From assembly GCA_030252795.1 (NCBI GenBank), contig CP127080.1, positions 880,501 through 944,500 on the forward strand: DNA of 64,000 nucleotides. The letters are read 5' to 3'. Below, piece by piece: positions 1-8,613 of this stretch. The position numbers and the translations under genes are program-made. The notes below the pieces were generated by a model. It was not told the origin of the DNA. It did not search any database and saw nothing but the letters and a program-made list of their open reading frames with translations. The DNA is from Porticoccaceae bacterium LTM1. Lineage in GTDB: Bacteria > Pseudomonadota > Gammaproteobacteria > Pseudomonadales > Porticoccaceae. Each line of letters begins with the position of its first letter. Positions within the stretch are counted from its first letter, which is position 1.

Positions 1-29
1 CTGGAAAAATCTGCATAAAAATTGGGAGG

Positions 30-61
30 TGGCAGTTTTGATTTCATGAATTCAGCTGCCA
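30..61 (+). other. Hairpin upstream of thioredoxin-like gene
   Basis: TGGCAG at 30-35 pairs with CTGCCA at 56-61. There is no T-run, so it is not a standard terminator. Comparable hairpins lie between receptor and thioredoxin genes in module 1 (7347-7385) and module 2 (20679-20713). Confidence 0.45.
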
Positions 62-85
62 TTTCACTCAACAGAGGAAAAAAAT

Positions 86-1150
86 ATGTTGAATAAAAGC
101 TTGAAAGTTGTAACTTCGATTGCGTTGATGCTGCTGGTGAGTTCTGCATTTGCCAAGAAAGATGCACCTTGGATTACGGATATGGAGCAGGCCAAGAAAA
201 TCGCTAAGGCCGAAGGAAAAAGCATCTTCATGTTTTTTACCGGTTCTGACTGGTGTGGCTGGTGTATCAAGCTGGATGAAGAGGTATTGTCCCATGATGA
301 ATTTCTGGATTACGCCAAAGAAAAGCTGGTGTTGGTGGAGCTAGACTTCCCTCAGGATGAGAGCCTCGTAACTGAGGAGCAGAGAGATCACAATGAGAAA
401 TGGAAGGACGTGTTTCAGCCAAGAGGTTATCCCACTGTTTACCTGACCGACGCCTCTGCACAGGCCTATGCCCAGACAGGTTATCAGGCAGGTGGGCCGC
501 AGGCATACATTGAGCATCTGGAAAGCTTTGTCGCTCAGAAAACTGCTGTGGAGGAGTTGACAGAGAAAGCGCTTCAGGCCAGTGGCATGGAAAAAGTAAC
601 CCTTCTGGATGAGCTTCTCACAAAGGGTGGAAAACTCGTTAGTGGTAAAAGTGATTTGATGGCAGAAATTCTTGCGTTGACCAAAGGCAAAGACGAAGCG
701 ATGTACAATAAATACCGCATGCTCAAAGGCGGCCAAGATTTAGTCGATGGCGCCGATGCCTTGATGAACAGCGATAAGAGTGCAGACCAAAAGCTCAAGG
801 GTATGCTTGAGCTGTTTGCTGCAAACAGTTTTGTAAAGGAGGGTGAGGCTCTGGAAGGCTTCCTGCAGAATAACCTGGCATCAGCATTTCCTATGGCCGG
901 TAAAGCAGATCAGGGCGTGGAGTTCTTTGGCGAAAAGGCATCAGATGAAAGTTATGACCTGCCAATGCGTCAAATGTTTACCGTCATGCAAGGTTTTATG
1001 TATGCAGAAACCGGTGATGAAGAGAAAGCTGTTGAGCTTGTGGATGAGGCCATAGATATGGATCCGGATACCCTGGAAGAACATCTGGATAGCTTATACG
1101 GACAAATTCGCAAAATTCTCCAGCGTCGCAAATTACAGGTTGCGCCATAA
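86..1150 (+). CDS. Periplasmic thioredoxin-like protein, tail of an upstream module
   Basis: 354 aa. Residues 1-23 form a signal peptide ending AFA, so the protein should be periplasmic. A thioredoxin-like domain follows, with the redox motif CGWC at residues 57-60 inside FFTGSDWCGWC and a GYP cis-proline-type loop near residue 113. The C-terminal two thirds are helical and TPR-like, without a family I can name. It is clearly paralogous to the gene at 7420-8505, which ends signalling module 1. I infer that this copy ends a fourth module whose receptor lies before the window. The ATG follows a good AGAGGA ribosome site. A hairpin lies just upstream and a terminator just downstream. Likely role: thiol-disulfide exchange in the periplasm; the partner is unknown. 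Confidence 0.8.
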   Translation: MLNKSLKVVTSIALMLLVSSAFAKKDAPWITDMEQAKKIAKAEGKSIFMFFTGSDWCGWCIKLDEEVLSHDEFLDYAKEKLVLVELDFPQDESLVTEEQRDHNEKWKDVFQPRGYPTVYLTDASAQAYAQTGYQAGGPQAYIEHLESFVAQKTAVEELTEKALQASGMEKVTLLDELLTKGGKLVSGKSDLMAEILALTKGKDEAMYNKYRMLKGGQDLVDGADALMNSDKSADQKLKGMLELFAANSFVKEGEALEGFLQNNLASAFPMAGKADQGVEFFGEKASDESYDLPMRQMFTVMQGFMYAETGDEEKAVELVDEAIDMDPDTLEEHLDSLYGQIRKILQRRKLQVAP

Positions 1151-1172
1151 GAGGTTAGTAACATTACAGGTA

Positions 1173-1204
1173 TAAAAAGGGAGCTTTTTAGCTCCCTTTT
1201 TATT
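1173..1204 (+). terminator. Rho-independent terminator
   Basis: AAAAGGGAGCT and AGCTCCCTTTT form an 11-bp perfect stem with a 5-base loop, followed by a T-rich tract. It lies about 23 bases after the thioredoxin-like gene. Confidence 0.9.
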
Positions 1205-1725
1205 TATAGGAGCGGGTTGAGCAGCGAACCATGCTAACAGCCGACGCAATAGCGGCCCTATTAATAACACTCGATACCCTCCGAAACCAGTAATCTCACC
1301 TCGCAGTTACCGCCCACGCAATATAGCCCGATTTACATAGTGCTCTAAGAGGCTGTTCATTCAATTTTGGGGTAACTCCAAAAATTAGAAAGGCGGAGTG
1401 GTGATAAGTTTAATAATTTCAATGAGTTAGATGTTTATTGGTCTTGATTTGAGTGAGCTTAAGGGGGGGGCGGCCTTATTTCAATGTTCTTGCCAACTTT
1501 TCTAGAGCTACTATATATCTAAGACCAACTAACAGCTTAATACGTATGTGCAGCAGTTACATGATATACGGAAATACCGCTATAGACGCTCCCGAGAGTA
1601 GGTTGGTCAATTGCATAGCCGATTACACTTGGCGTAATTAATTTTCAAAAACTTTCAAAAAAGTGAGGGAAGGTCGAATTTCAAACGTGCTCTCCATGCT
1701 TAGATGTGTCCGCAGGGAGACTAAA
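1205..1725. other. Gene-free stretch before signalling module 1
   Basis: No convincing gene. The 62-codon open frame at 1453-1641 has no homology I recognise and no good ribosome site. A hairpin AATTTTGG / CCAAAAATT lies at 1363-1386. The right end should hold the promoter of the sigma gene. Confidence 0.5.
1671..1693 (+). promoter_or_regulatory. Candidate ECF promoter of module 1 sigma gene (weak)
   Basis: AGGTC, 11 bases, then GTGCTCT. A similar pair (AGGTC, 10 bases, GTGCTCT) lies at 3815-3836 upstream of the module 1 receptor. The right edge is 33 bases before the proposed GTG start at 1726, matching the spacing in modules 2 and 3. The spacer differs by one base, so support is modest. 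Confidence 0.3.
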
Positions 1726-2325
1726 GTGAAGTTCGCAGAATCCGCGATGAGAAAGGTTATTGATATTAATGGTCGAAAGCCTGAGTCAAACGATCAGGTA
1801 TTAGAGCGACTGTTCAGTGAGCATATTGGGGCACTCCGTGGCTTCATTCGCATGCGGCTGGGCGTCGGAGAAGATCTTGATGACGTCATTCAGGAGGTGT
1901 TTGCACGCCTTGCAAGACTGGATAACCTGGCAGAACGTTTGCCTATTGATGGTGAAAGTAATCGTTCTTATCTGTTTGCTGTTGCGAACAATCTAGTGGT
2001 TGATATGGAACGACGCAAGGTTCATCTGCGGAGGTATGTTGAAAGACAGCAGTCCAACTATCTGGAAGAGTTGGAGTGCGGTTCTCAAAATCCCGAATCA
2101 ATTGTTTTGGCACATGATGATATTAAAACTCTAAGACAAGTTATTTTCAAAATGAAACCAACCTGGCGTGATGCTTTTATCCTAACTCGAATACAGTGCC
2201 TTAGTTATAAAGAAGCTGCAGATCATATGGGGGTTACGATAAAACAGATAGAAGGTTTCCTGACCAGAGCATTTAAACACATTCGCAAAGCCGATATCAG
2301 CATTATAAAGGAGGAGAAAAAGTGA
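1726..2325 (+). CDS. ECF sigma factor, FecI-like (module 1)
   Basis: 199 aa from the GTG at 1726. The frame is open back to a GTG at 1663, but 1726 has a good AGGGAGA ribosome site and gives a length matching the sigma factors of modules 2 and 3 (196 and 198 aa). An ATG at 1747 is another option. Region 2 is visible as LFSEHIGALRGFIRMRL..DDVIQEVFARLARLDNL. Region 4 is visible as WRDAFILTRIQCLSYKEAADHMGVTIKQIEGF, a helix-turn-helix. It should direct RNA polymerase to the receptor promoter once released by the FecR-like protein. The stop overlaps the next gene's start by 4 bases, indicating translational coupling. Confidence 0.9.
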   Translation: MKFAESAMRKVIDINGRKPESNDQVLERLFSEHIGALRGFIRMRLGVGEDLDDVIQEVFARLARLDNLAERLPIDGESNRSYLFAVANNLVVDMERRKVHLRRYVERQQSNYLEELECGSQNPESIVLAHDDIKTLRQVIFKMKPTWRDAFILTRIQCLSYKEAADHMGVTIKQIEGFLTRAFKHIRKADISIIKEEKK

Positions 2326-3410
2326 TTCGTAAATTAAGGGAAGAACTGATGCTGAGTCGTAGTGCCAGAGAGGTTACAAAGCTCTACAGTGATGAGGTTG
2401 ATGCTGAGGATGTTGAGCGAATCAGTCAGTGGAAATCTCAAGAGGAAGAGTTCAAGGCTAATTATGTGCGAATGAATCACTTGATATCAGATCTGGAGGC
2501 CTTGGCTGGTGATGAGGAGTTGATGTCTCTGGTCGGAAATCCGGTGCCTAAACATGAATTGCAAAAAGAACCTGTAATTAAGGGGCGTTGGCCTCAAGTG
2601 GCGATGGCGGCCTCATTGATTTTGGCAGTTTTGATATCACTGACCTTTGTTTCTTTTGAAGAAGTTAAGCCGCAAGGAGATCGCTTTGTCACTCGCATTG
2701 GAGAGCAAAAAGAAGTCATGTTGGACGATGGCTCCTCTGTTTTTCTCAATACCAACTCTGAGGTAGTTGTCACATACAGTGAATCAGAAAGATCAGTAGT
2801 CCTTGAGCGTGGTGAGGGTTATTTTGAGGTCGCCAAAGACCCTGATCGTCCGTTTGTGGTTAATGTGGGAGAGAGGCGCGTTATCGTTCTTGGGACGGCA
2901 TTTAACCTTCACAAAGAAGCGGATCAAATAGGGCTGGAGGTTGTAGAAGGTGAAGTCGCAGTTGTTCAGTCAGAAGAACTGCTGAATAACCCTGTTCGAT
3001 TGCAGCTCCCTGAAAAAGGCTTACAGAATTTGAATGTGGCTGATCAGTATCGTGTTGCTTCAGGAGAATCGATTACATACAGCCTGGCTACCAATATATT
3101 TACCGGGGAAAGAATTGAGGATTTAACTCGAGTAAGTAGTTGGCGTAATGGCTTGATTCGTTTTTCTGAGGAACCACTGGATGAAGTTGTTGAGGAGCTG
3201 AACCGATATTCAGCCAAGAAGATTGTGATAGAAGACCCTGAAGTTGAGGATATGAAGTTGTTTGCAACAGTTCGAGTGGATCGAATTGAAGAGGCGTTGA
3301 GGGTTTTGGATATGAGTATGCCAATACATGTTGATAGTTATTCTGACAGAATAGTAATCACTAAAGAGGATGACTTTGATAAAAAGCAAAAAGCCGTTAT
3401 CAAGAAATGA
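2322..3410 (+). CDS. FecR-like anti-sigma/signal relay protein (module 1)
   Basis: 362 aa. The cytoplasmic N-terminus (about 1-88) should bind the sigma factor. One membrane segment lies near residues 90-112 (VAMAASLILAVLISLTFV). The periplasmic FecR domain begins at RFVTRIGEQKEVMLDDGSS and includes LNTNSEVVV and ERGEGYFEVAKDPDRPF. The C-terminal part (EEPLDEVVEELNRYSAKK) resembles the STN-like domain known from FecR-type regulators. The GTG start overlaps the sigma stop and has a strong AGGAGGAG site. By family knowledge it carries the receptor's signal across the inner membrane. Confidence 0.9.
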   Translation: MIRKLREELMLSRSAREVTKLYSDEVDAEDVERISQWKSQEEEFKANYVRMNHLISDLEALAGDEELMSLVGNPVPKHELQKEPVIKGRWPQVAMAASLILAVLISLTFVSFEEVKPQGDRFVTRIGEQKEVMLDDGSSVFLNTNSEVVVTYSESERSVVLERGEGYFEVAKDPDRPFVVNVGERRVIVLGTAFNLHKEADQIGLEVVEGEVAVVQSEELLNNPVRLQLPEKGLQNLNVADQYRVASGESITYSLATNIFTGERIEDLTRVSSWRNGLIRFSEEPLDEVVEELNRYSAKKIVIEDPEVEDMKLFATVRVDRIEEALRVLDMSMPIHVDSYSDRIVITKEDDFDKKQKAVIKK

Positions 3411-3488
3411 GGATGTTAGTAGTTTTTCATTTGTTTCTTTGAAAGGAATTCCTGGAAAGATTTTCTGCTGATATCTCCAATATCAATC

Positions 3489-3504
3489 GTGACCTGGTGG
3501 TCAC
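3489..3504. promoter_or_regulatory. Perfect inverted repeat, possible operator
   Basis: GTGACC, 4 bases, GGTCAC. It lies 80 bases after the FecR-like gene and about 385 bases before the receptor start. No regulator can be assigned. Confidence 0.25.
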
Positions 3505-3814
3505 AATAGGTGATTCATCTATATTGTCACAGCTATGGCCAATATCTATTCTGATTTATTAACCCTTTGATGTGGGTTTTCTTTTTCTATTCAAATGGTT
3601 ACGTGATTACGTTCTGAGTGTTAACTTCAAGTTTGTGGCGCTTTTGTCGGGCGAATGTCAAGATTTTATCTAATTTTCCGGTGATTATATTGGGCAATTG
3701 ATCAAGTATGACTGGAGTTTTGACGGATACTTCATCTTTTTTTAAAAAAATTATATGAAAAGTGAGGGGGTGAGTGGATTTGTTCGTGATCTCACTGAAA
3801 AGACCCACAGCTAG

Positions 3815-3836
3815 AGGTCTTTCTTGTGAGTGCTCT
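3815..3836 (+). promoter_or_regulatory. Candidate ECF promoter of module 1 receptor (weak)
   Basis: AGGTC, 10 bases, GTGCTCT, partner of the element at 1671-1693. It ends 53 bases before the receptor ATG; the equivalent gaps in modules 2 and 3 are 68 and 63 bases. Confidence 0.3.
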
Positions 3837-3889
3837 TTGAGAGGTTTATCTCCTTTGGGGGCAAATAAAATTTAGATAGAGGTAGGTAT

Positions 3890-6800
3890 ATGAGCTTTGG
3901 TACTGGTAATAGGTTTCGTAAGAAAAAACTTGTGCTTGGGTTGAGTTCGGCTATAGCTTTTACGGTTTCTTGTGGGGCTTTGGGCGGGGAAAAACTTCTG
4001 GATTTGAATATAGAAAAGCAGGGAGTTGGTAATACACTAATGGAGCTCGGAGAGAAAGCCGGTGTGCAAATTATTCTTCCACAAAACCTGGGTTTAAGCT
4101 TTGATGCTGCAGCTATTCAAGGGAAATTTACTCTGGTAAATGCTCTTAATCAAATACTTAAAGGGTCAGATCTAAAGTATAAGTTTGTCTCTGATAGCTC
4201 TGTTTTGATCAGTGATTCTGATGATGAAGAGGAAAACTCTGAAAAAAAAGATGAAGAGATAGAAGATATTGTCGTAACAGGTAGCCGCTTGGTTCAGGAT
4301 CCAGGTAAGCTAACTCGCCAGGTTACCACGATTAGTCGGGAAGAGTTGGAAGCCAGCGGTATGTCTCGCCTTGATGAATACCTGCGTCGTTTGCCTCAAA
4401 ACCTTAATGCTCCAAGCAATGTGGCTTCTGGTACGTTTGAGTCCGGTGTCTCCTTTGGTCGTGGGGCAAACGTATTTGCAGGCAGCGGCGTAAACCTTCG
4501 TGGGTTGGGTGAGCAATACACGCTCATTCTGATTGATGGTCGTCGTCCAGCAAAAGGAGGGCTTTTTGGTGATGTTACCGATATCAGCTCAATCCCTATT
4601 TCTCAGGTAGAGCGTATTGAAATACTCTATGATGGTGCGGCTGCAATATATGGAGCAGATGCGGTTGGTGGTGTCGTCAATATCATTACCAACAGAAACT
4701 TTGAAGGTACAAATATTTCAATTGACATCACCAGGCCGGAAGATAATGGTGCTGAAGAGCTGAATGTAAATATTGGTCATACATTTAACTTTGGTGATAG
4801 CCAGCTGACACTCAATGGCTCTTATCAATCCCGTGAGCCACTGGTGGCTACAGATCGCAATATTCCATTTACACCTCTGCCAGCTGGCGGTCAGGGCTTC
4901 GCGCTTTCGGATGACCAGAACTTGATTCTTTATCCGTCCAGCCCCGCCAATATTGGTACTGGTTTCAGTGTTCCTCAGGTACTGATGTATGTTAAAGACG
5001 TGGATGGTGACGGCAGAACCGATAATGAGGCACTGGATGAGCGCCTCTCTGGTAGTGTTCTGATTCCTACTTCATGGGGTGGTACCACTCGCACTGATAG
5101 AGATGAGCCAGAGGGTTATATCCCTGTTTATACCCTGCAGCTACCTGAAGGACGAGACACGCTCTCACTTTACGATATCCAGGAAGACGTAAATGCGCCA
5201 CTCCCTGCCGCAGGTGCTTCACAAGAAGAAACACTGATTGCTATGCGCGCCAGATTCCCGCTGGGAGAAAACTCCTATGTGCCAGGTGCAGGTTATAGCT
5301 TGTTACCTGAGGATGAAACGCTTGCAGGTAGCTTGAATTATAACTATCAGGTTTCTGACGATTTGAGCGTTAATCTGGCTGCCAGATACTCAAAGTCTAC
5401 CCGTGACAGCTCAACCAGAAATGATACCCACCAATATGTAGTTACATGGTCAGTTCCTAACAACCCGTTCAATTCTAACTTCTTCTTTAACTACAGTGAT
5501 GGTCTGCCTCAGACTGTTCAAGAGGTAGAAGTTGAAAATACTTCAGTATCGGGTGGCTTTGAATATGACCTGAATGACAATTGGAGTATGCAGTTCGGTT
5601 TCGGTTTCAGTGAAAGTGATAGTGTTTCTAACAGTACTAATTCTGTAAATAGTTCAGCGTTAGGCGCTGCAGTCCAGGGTAGATATTACGATTACGATGT
5701 CTATCAATACGTAGAGAATGGGCTGGGTTATTTTAAAGAGAACTTTGGCTATAACAGCTATGAAGAGTATGTGTCTAACGTAATCATTCCATTGGTTCAT
5801 ACCAATACTGTTACAGAGTCTACTGATATTGATATCAGTCTTACCGGTGTGGTGGCTGAGTTGCCGGCTGGTGATATGAGAACCAATATTATTCTCTCCC
5901 ACAACAAAAATACGACAGACATATATTCGGAGCAGTTTTTTAGCTTTTTGAATACAGCTAATAACTATGAGGACGGTGTGCTACTCAACGAGTCAAGTGG
6001 CAGCACACGTAATGGCATAGGTATGGAGCTGTCAGCCCCATTGCTGGATACATTACTTGCAAATGTTAATGGCAGGTATGAAAAATACGATAACATTGAT
6101 GATACCGCATTGAACTGGGCTGCCGGGTTTAACTGGGAGCCGGTTGAGTGGATGACTGTGCGATTGAATCGAACTTTTAGCACTATTGTCCCTGATTCAA
6201 TGACTACTGGTATTCCGGCTAAATTGCGTTCTGGTAGCTTCTATCTAAGAGATGAAAATAGAGGCTATTTGCCTGGTTATCCACGGGAGACTGCATTTTA
6301 TGTTTATGGTGGTAATGATAGTCTCACACCTGAAACTAATTACGGTACAACATTAGGTATTGTGGTAAGACCGTTGGAAGGGCTTGAGATTCAAGCTAAT
6401 CTGACTGACTCAAATACCTTTGACCGTATTGGGATTCCCGGCGTTAATATTGCTTATACGCCTTCAGAGCTGACAGCAGAGTCGATTGCTTCGAACCCTA
6501 TTCTGTATCAAGTACAAAATGGACAGGTTACAGTTGGTAATCAAACCTACACAGAATCCAGTGTGACAGCAACCTCATCGTCAATTCCTCTGATTGAAGA
6601 TGCCTATGTATTTGATCGCCGTGAAATCAACTTGGGGGATGCTTCTTCTCGAAGTGCTGACTTCCAGTTGCGCTATCGTTCTTCTACTGATTTTGGTGAT
6701 TGGTTCTTAACCTATACCCACCAATATATGATGGATTTTGAAATTCGCCCCGGTAATATCTGTGGTGAAGGTGTTTGCATCAGTGAAATTTATGCTTATG

Positions 6801-7327
6801 ACTACAGGAATCGGGTGGCTGCTTATCAACCTGCGGATACCCCATTTGATCAGGTTGGATCCATTGATCGACGTCAGGTAAACACACGTGGCTATTACCC
6901 ACTACCAGAGCATCGAGGCTCATTTGATGTAACTTGGTCGTACCGTGGACTCAGTGCAAATCTACAGACCACAGTTCAATCAGAAACTTCAATTATCGAA
7001 GAGGAGCGTCGGGAAGGTTTGGCTGATAATGGTGACCTGCTGTGGCGAATCAATACAAACGAAATCATCACTAAAGCAGCAACGCCTGTTAACCTTAATA
7101 TTGGTTATGACTTTTCTGGTGACCTGTTTGATGCACCAAATTGGCTGAAAACCACTCGTGTCAACTTGTTGATCAGCAACTTGTTCTACGACGAATCAAA
7201 AATTAGTCGTAAAGTACTTGATCAAGAGTTTGAGCCAGATGATTTTGAGTCACTTCAATCATTCACACCATTTGGTGTTGATCCGTATGGTCGCACTTTG
7301 CGACTTGGCATTAAGACAACTTTCTAA
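3890..7327 (+). CDS. TonB-dependent receptor/transducer with STN domain (module 1)
   Basis: 1145 aa. A signal peptide is followed by an STN signalling domain (about 35-108), an acidic linker, a TonB box-like IEDIVVTGSR (about 125-134), a plug domain with LRRLPQN, VNLRGLGEQYTLILIDGRRP and GAAAIYGADAVGGVVNIIT, then a long beta barrel ending in Phe (IKTTF). The STN domain means the receptor can signal to the FecR-like protein. Two features are shared with the module 2 and 3 receptors: a DVDGDG loop at residues 370-375 and a CX4C pair at 958/963, the only cysteines I see in the mature chain. The ligand is unknown; nothing marks it specifically as a siderophore receptor. It is closest to the module 3 receptor. 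Confidence 0.92.
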   Translation: MSFGTGNRFRKKKLVLGLSSAIAFTVSCGALGGEKLLDLNIEKQGVGNTLMELGEKAGVQIILPQNLGLSFDAAAIQGKFTLVNALNQILKGSDLKYKFVSDSSVLISDSDDEEENSEKKDEEIEDIVVTGSRLVQDPGKLTRQVTTISREELEASGMSRLDEYLRRLPQNLNAPSNVASGTFESGVSFGRGANVFAGSGVNLRGLGEQYTLILIDGRRPAKGGLFGDVTDISSIPISQVERIEILYDGAAAIYGADAVGGVVNIITNRNFEGTNISIDITRPEDNGAEELNVNIGHTFNFGDSQLTLNGSYQSREPLVATDRNIPFTPLPAGGQGFALSDDQNLILYPSSPANIGTGFSVPQVLMYVKDVDGDGRTDNEALDERLSGSVLIPTSWGGTTRTDRDEPEGYIPVYTLQLPEGRDTLSLYDIQEDVNAPLPAAGASQEETLIAMRARFPLGENSYVPGAGYSLLPEDETLAGSLNYNYQVSDDLSVNLAARYSKSTRDSSTRNDTHQYVVTWSVPNNPFNSNFFFNYSDGLPQTVQEVEVENTSVSGGFEYDLNDNWSMQFGFGFSESDSVSNSTNSVNSSALGAAVQGRYYDYDVYQYVENGLGYFKENFGYNSYEEYVSNVIIPLVHTNTVTESTDIDISLTGVVAELPAGDMRTNIILSHNKNTTDIYSEQFFSFLNTANNYEDGVLLNESSGSTRNGIGMELSAPLLDTLLANVNGRYEKYDNIDDTALNWAAGFNWEPVEWMTVRLNRTFSTIVPDSMTTGIPAKLRSGSFYLRDENRGYLPGYPRETAFYVYGGNDSLTPETNYGTTLGIVVRPLEGLEIQANLTDSNTFDRIGIPGVNIAYTPSELTAESIASNPILYQVQNGQVTVGNQTYTESSVTATSSSIPLIEDAYVFDRREINLGDASSRSADFQLRYRSSTDFGDWFLTYTHQYMMDFEIRPGNICGEGVCISEIYAYDYRNRVAAYQPADTPFDQVGSIDRRQVNTRGYYPLPEHRGSFDVTWSYRGLSANLQTTVQSETSIIEEERREGLADNGDLLWRINTNEIITKAATPVNLNIGYDFSGDLFDAPNWLKTTRVNLLISNLFYDESKISRKVLDQEFEPDDFESLQSFTPFGVDPYGRTLRLGIKTTF

Positions 7328-7346
7328 TACTGATTGATGTCTATAT

Positions 7347-7385
7347 CACATAAAAAGGAGGCTCTTATAGCTTCCTTTTTATGTG
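7347..7385 (+). terminator. Hairpin between module 1 receptor and thioredoxin genes
   Basis: A 15-bp stem (CACATAAAAAGGAGG with CTTCCTTTTTATGTG, one mismatch) lies 20 bases after the receptor stop. The right arm supplies TTTTT, so it may terminate or attenuate and lower expression of the next gene. Confidence 0.7.
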
Positions 7386-7419
7386 TCAATTTTAAATTAA
7401 ATCTATTTGGAGGGATGTA

Positions 7420-8505
7420 ATGCTTAAATTGGCCTTTGGAGTGCTTTCAATCCTCTTGCTGTCTACGTCAAGCGTAAGTGCCTGTGATCAATGTGATGAG
7501 GATAAGCAAGGCAGTTCCAGTTCGCATGACGTCTGGATAACAGATATGGATGAGGCACAAAAGCTTGCCAGGAAAGAGGGTAAAGATATTTTTATGTTCT
7601 TTACAGGGTCTGATTGGTGTGGTTGGTGTGTGAAGCTGGAAAAGGAAGTCCTTTCTAAGCAAGAATTTATTGATTTTGCTTCAAGTAAATTTGTATTGGT
7701 TGAATTAGATTTTCCGGCAAAAGATGACATTATCAGCGAGGAACAACGCGCTCATAATGAGATATGGAAAGAGAAGTTTAGTCACAGTGGCTATCCTGCG
7801 ACCTATTTGACCACAGCTTCGGTTGAGCGCTATGGGAAAATTGGTGGATACTGGGCTGGTGGTCCGGCGGTTTATAATAATAAGCTTGAAAATCTGTTGG
7901 AAGCTAAACATGAGGTTGAGCGTTTACTTTTCAAAGCAGAGCAGTCATCCGGGATTGAACGAGCAAAATTATTGGATGAAGCTATGAGTATTGATGGTGC
8001 AATCATTGAAAGTCGCAAAGCTTTTATTGATGAGTTAATAAGTTTGGCTAAAGACCGTGATCATGAAATTTATGTGAAGTATCGTGATATTAAGGGTGAT
8101 AATGAGCTGATAGAAAAACTAACTGCTCTACGCTCCGTTGATGATGGTGCGGAAGCTGCTTTGAATTCAGCTTTGAGTCTTTTTCATGAGTACAGTTATC
8201 TTAAGGATGGGAATGGACTGTCACGGTTGATAACGGTTCTCTCAGGGGCGTTTATTAAAGTTGGTGCCTATGATAAAGGTATGAGTTTCTTTGATGATCT
8301 GGTGGCGGATAAAAGCTATTCAGTTAAGGCGCGCCAAAGGTCAATGATAAATAAAGCTTATATCATGGGTGCAAATGGAGAATTGGATCAAGCGAAAGGG
8401 TTGATAGATTCGGCGGTAGATATGGCTCCTGATCTGATTTCAAGTGGACTGAAAGACTCTATGCTTTATCACTTAAATAAAGTGAGTAAAAGTGTTGAAG
8501 ATTGA
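7420..8505 (+). CDS. Exported thioredoxin-like protein (module 1)
   Basis: 361 aa, paralogous to the protein at 86-1150. The signal peptide ends near VSAC, which loosely fits a lipobox with Cys22, so it may be a lipoprotein; a second cysteine follows at 25. The thioredoxin-like domain has CGWC at residues 67-70 in FFTGSDWCGWC. The C-terminal region is helical, with no named family. AGGGATG precedes the ATG. It follows the receptor on the same strand after a hairpin. Likely role: thiol-disulfide exchange in the periplasm, perhaps on the receptor's CX4C pair or on the imported ligand; this is inference. Confidence 0.82.
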   Translation: MLKLAFGVLSILLLSTSSVSACDQCDEDKQGSSSSHDVWITDMDEAQKLARKEGKDIFMFFTGSDWCGWCVKLEKEVLSKQEFIDFASSKFVLVELDFPAKDDIISEEQRAHNEIWKEKFSHSGYPATYLTTASVERYGKIGGYWAGGPAVYNNKLENLLEAKHEVERLLFKAEQSSGIERAKLLDEAMSIDGAIIESRKAFIDELISLAKDRDHEIYVKYRDIKGDNELIEKLTALRSVDDGAEAALNSALSLFHEYSYLKDGNGLSRLITVLSGAFIKVGAYDKGMSFFDDLVADKSYSVKARQRSMINKAYIMGANGELDQAKGLIDSAVDMAPDLISSGLKDSMLYHLNKVSKSVED

Positions 8506-8520
8506 TGGTCTTTCTTTGGT

Positions 8521-8556
8521 AATAAAAAAGCCCTGCTAAGCAGGGCTTTTTTATTT
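8521..8556 (+). terminator. Rho-independent terminator after module 1
   Basis: AAAAAAGCCCTGC-TAA-GCAGGGCTTTTTT is a near-perfect stem with A and T flanks. The IS element begins 5 bases later. Confidence 0.92.
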
Positions 8557-8613
8557 TAGTTGTCCCGTCCTGAATAACGTTGACACTTTTCAATCACCGA
8601 ATTGGAAAGTGAC

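Larger units (their letters stand above)
3411..3889 (+). other. Intergenic region before module 1 receptor
   Basis: 479 bases, AT-rich, no gene seen. It contains a perfect inverted repeat GTGACC-TGGT-GGTCAC at 3489-3504 (possible operator), a short AACCC/GGGTT hairpin with a T-rich tail at 3561-3588, and the weak promoter candidate at 3815-3836. The leader ends with AGGTAGGTAT just before the ATG, a sequence also found just upstream of the module 2 receptor. Confidence 0.5.

Noticed and set aside
1453-1641. Short open frame before module 1
   Set aside because: No ribosome site, no recognisable domain, unusual composition.
7328-7419. Search for a peptide precursor gene between receptor and thioredoxin genes
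   Set aside because: No open frame with a leader-like sequence was found here or at 20655-20794.
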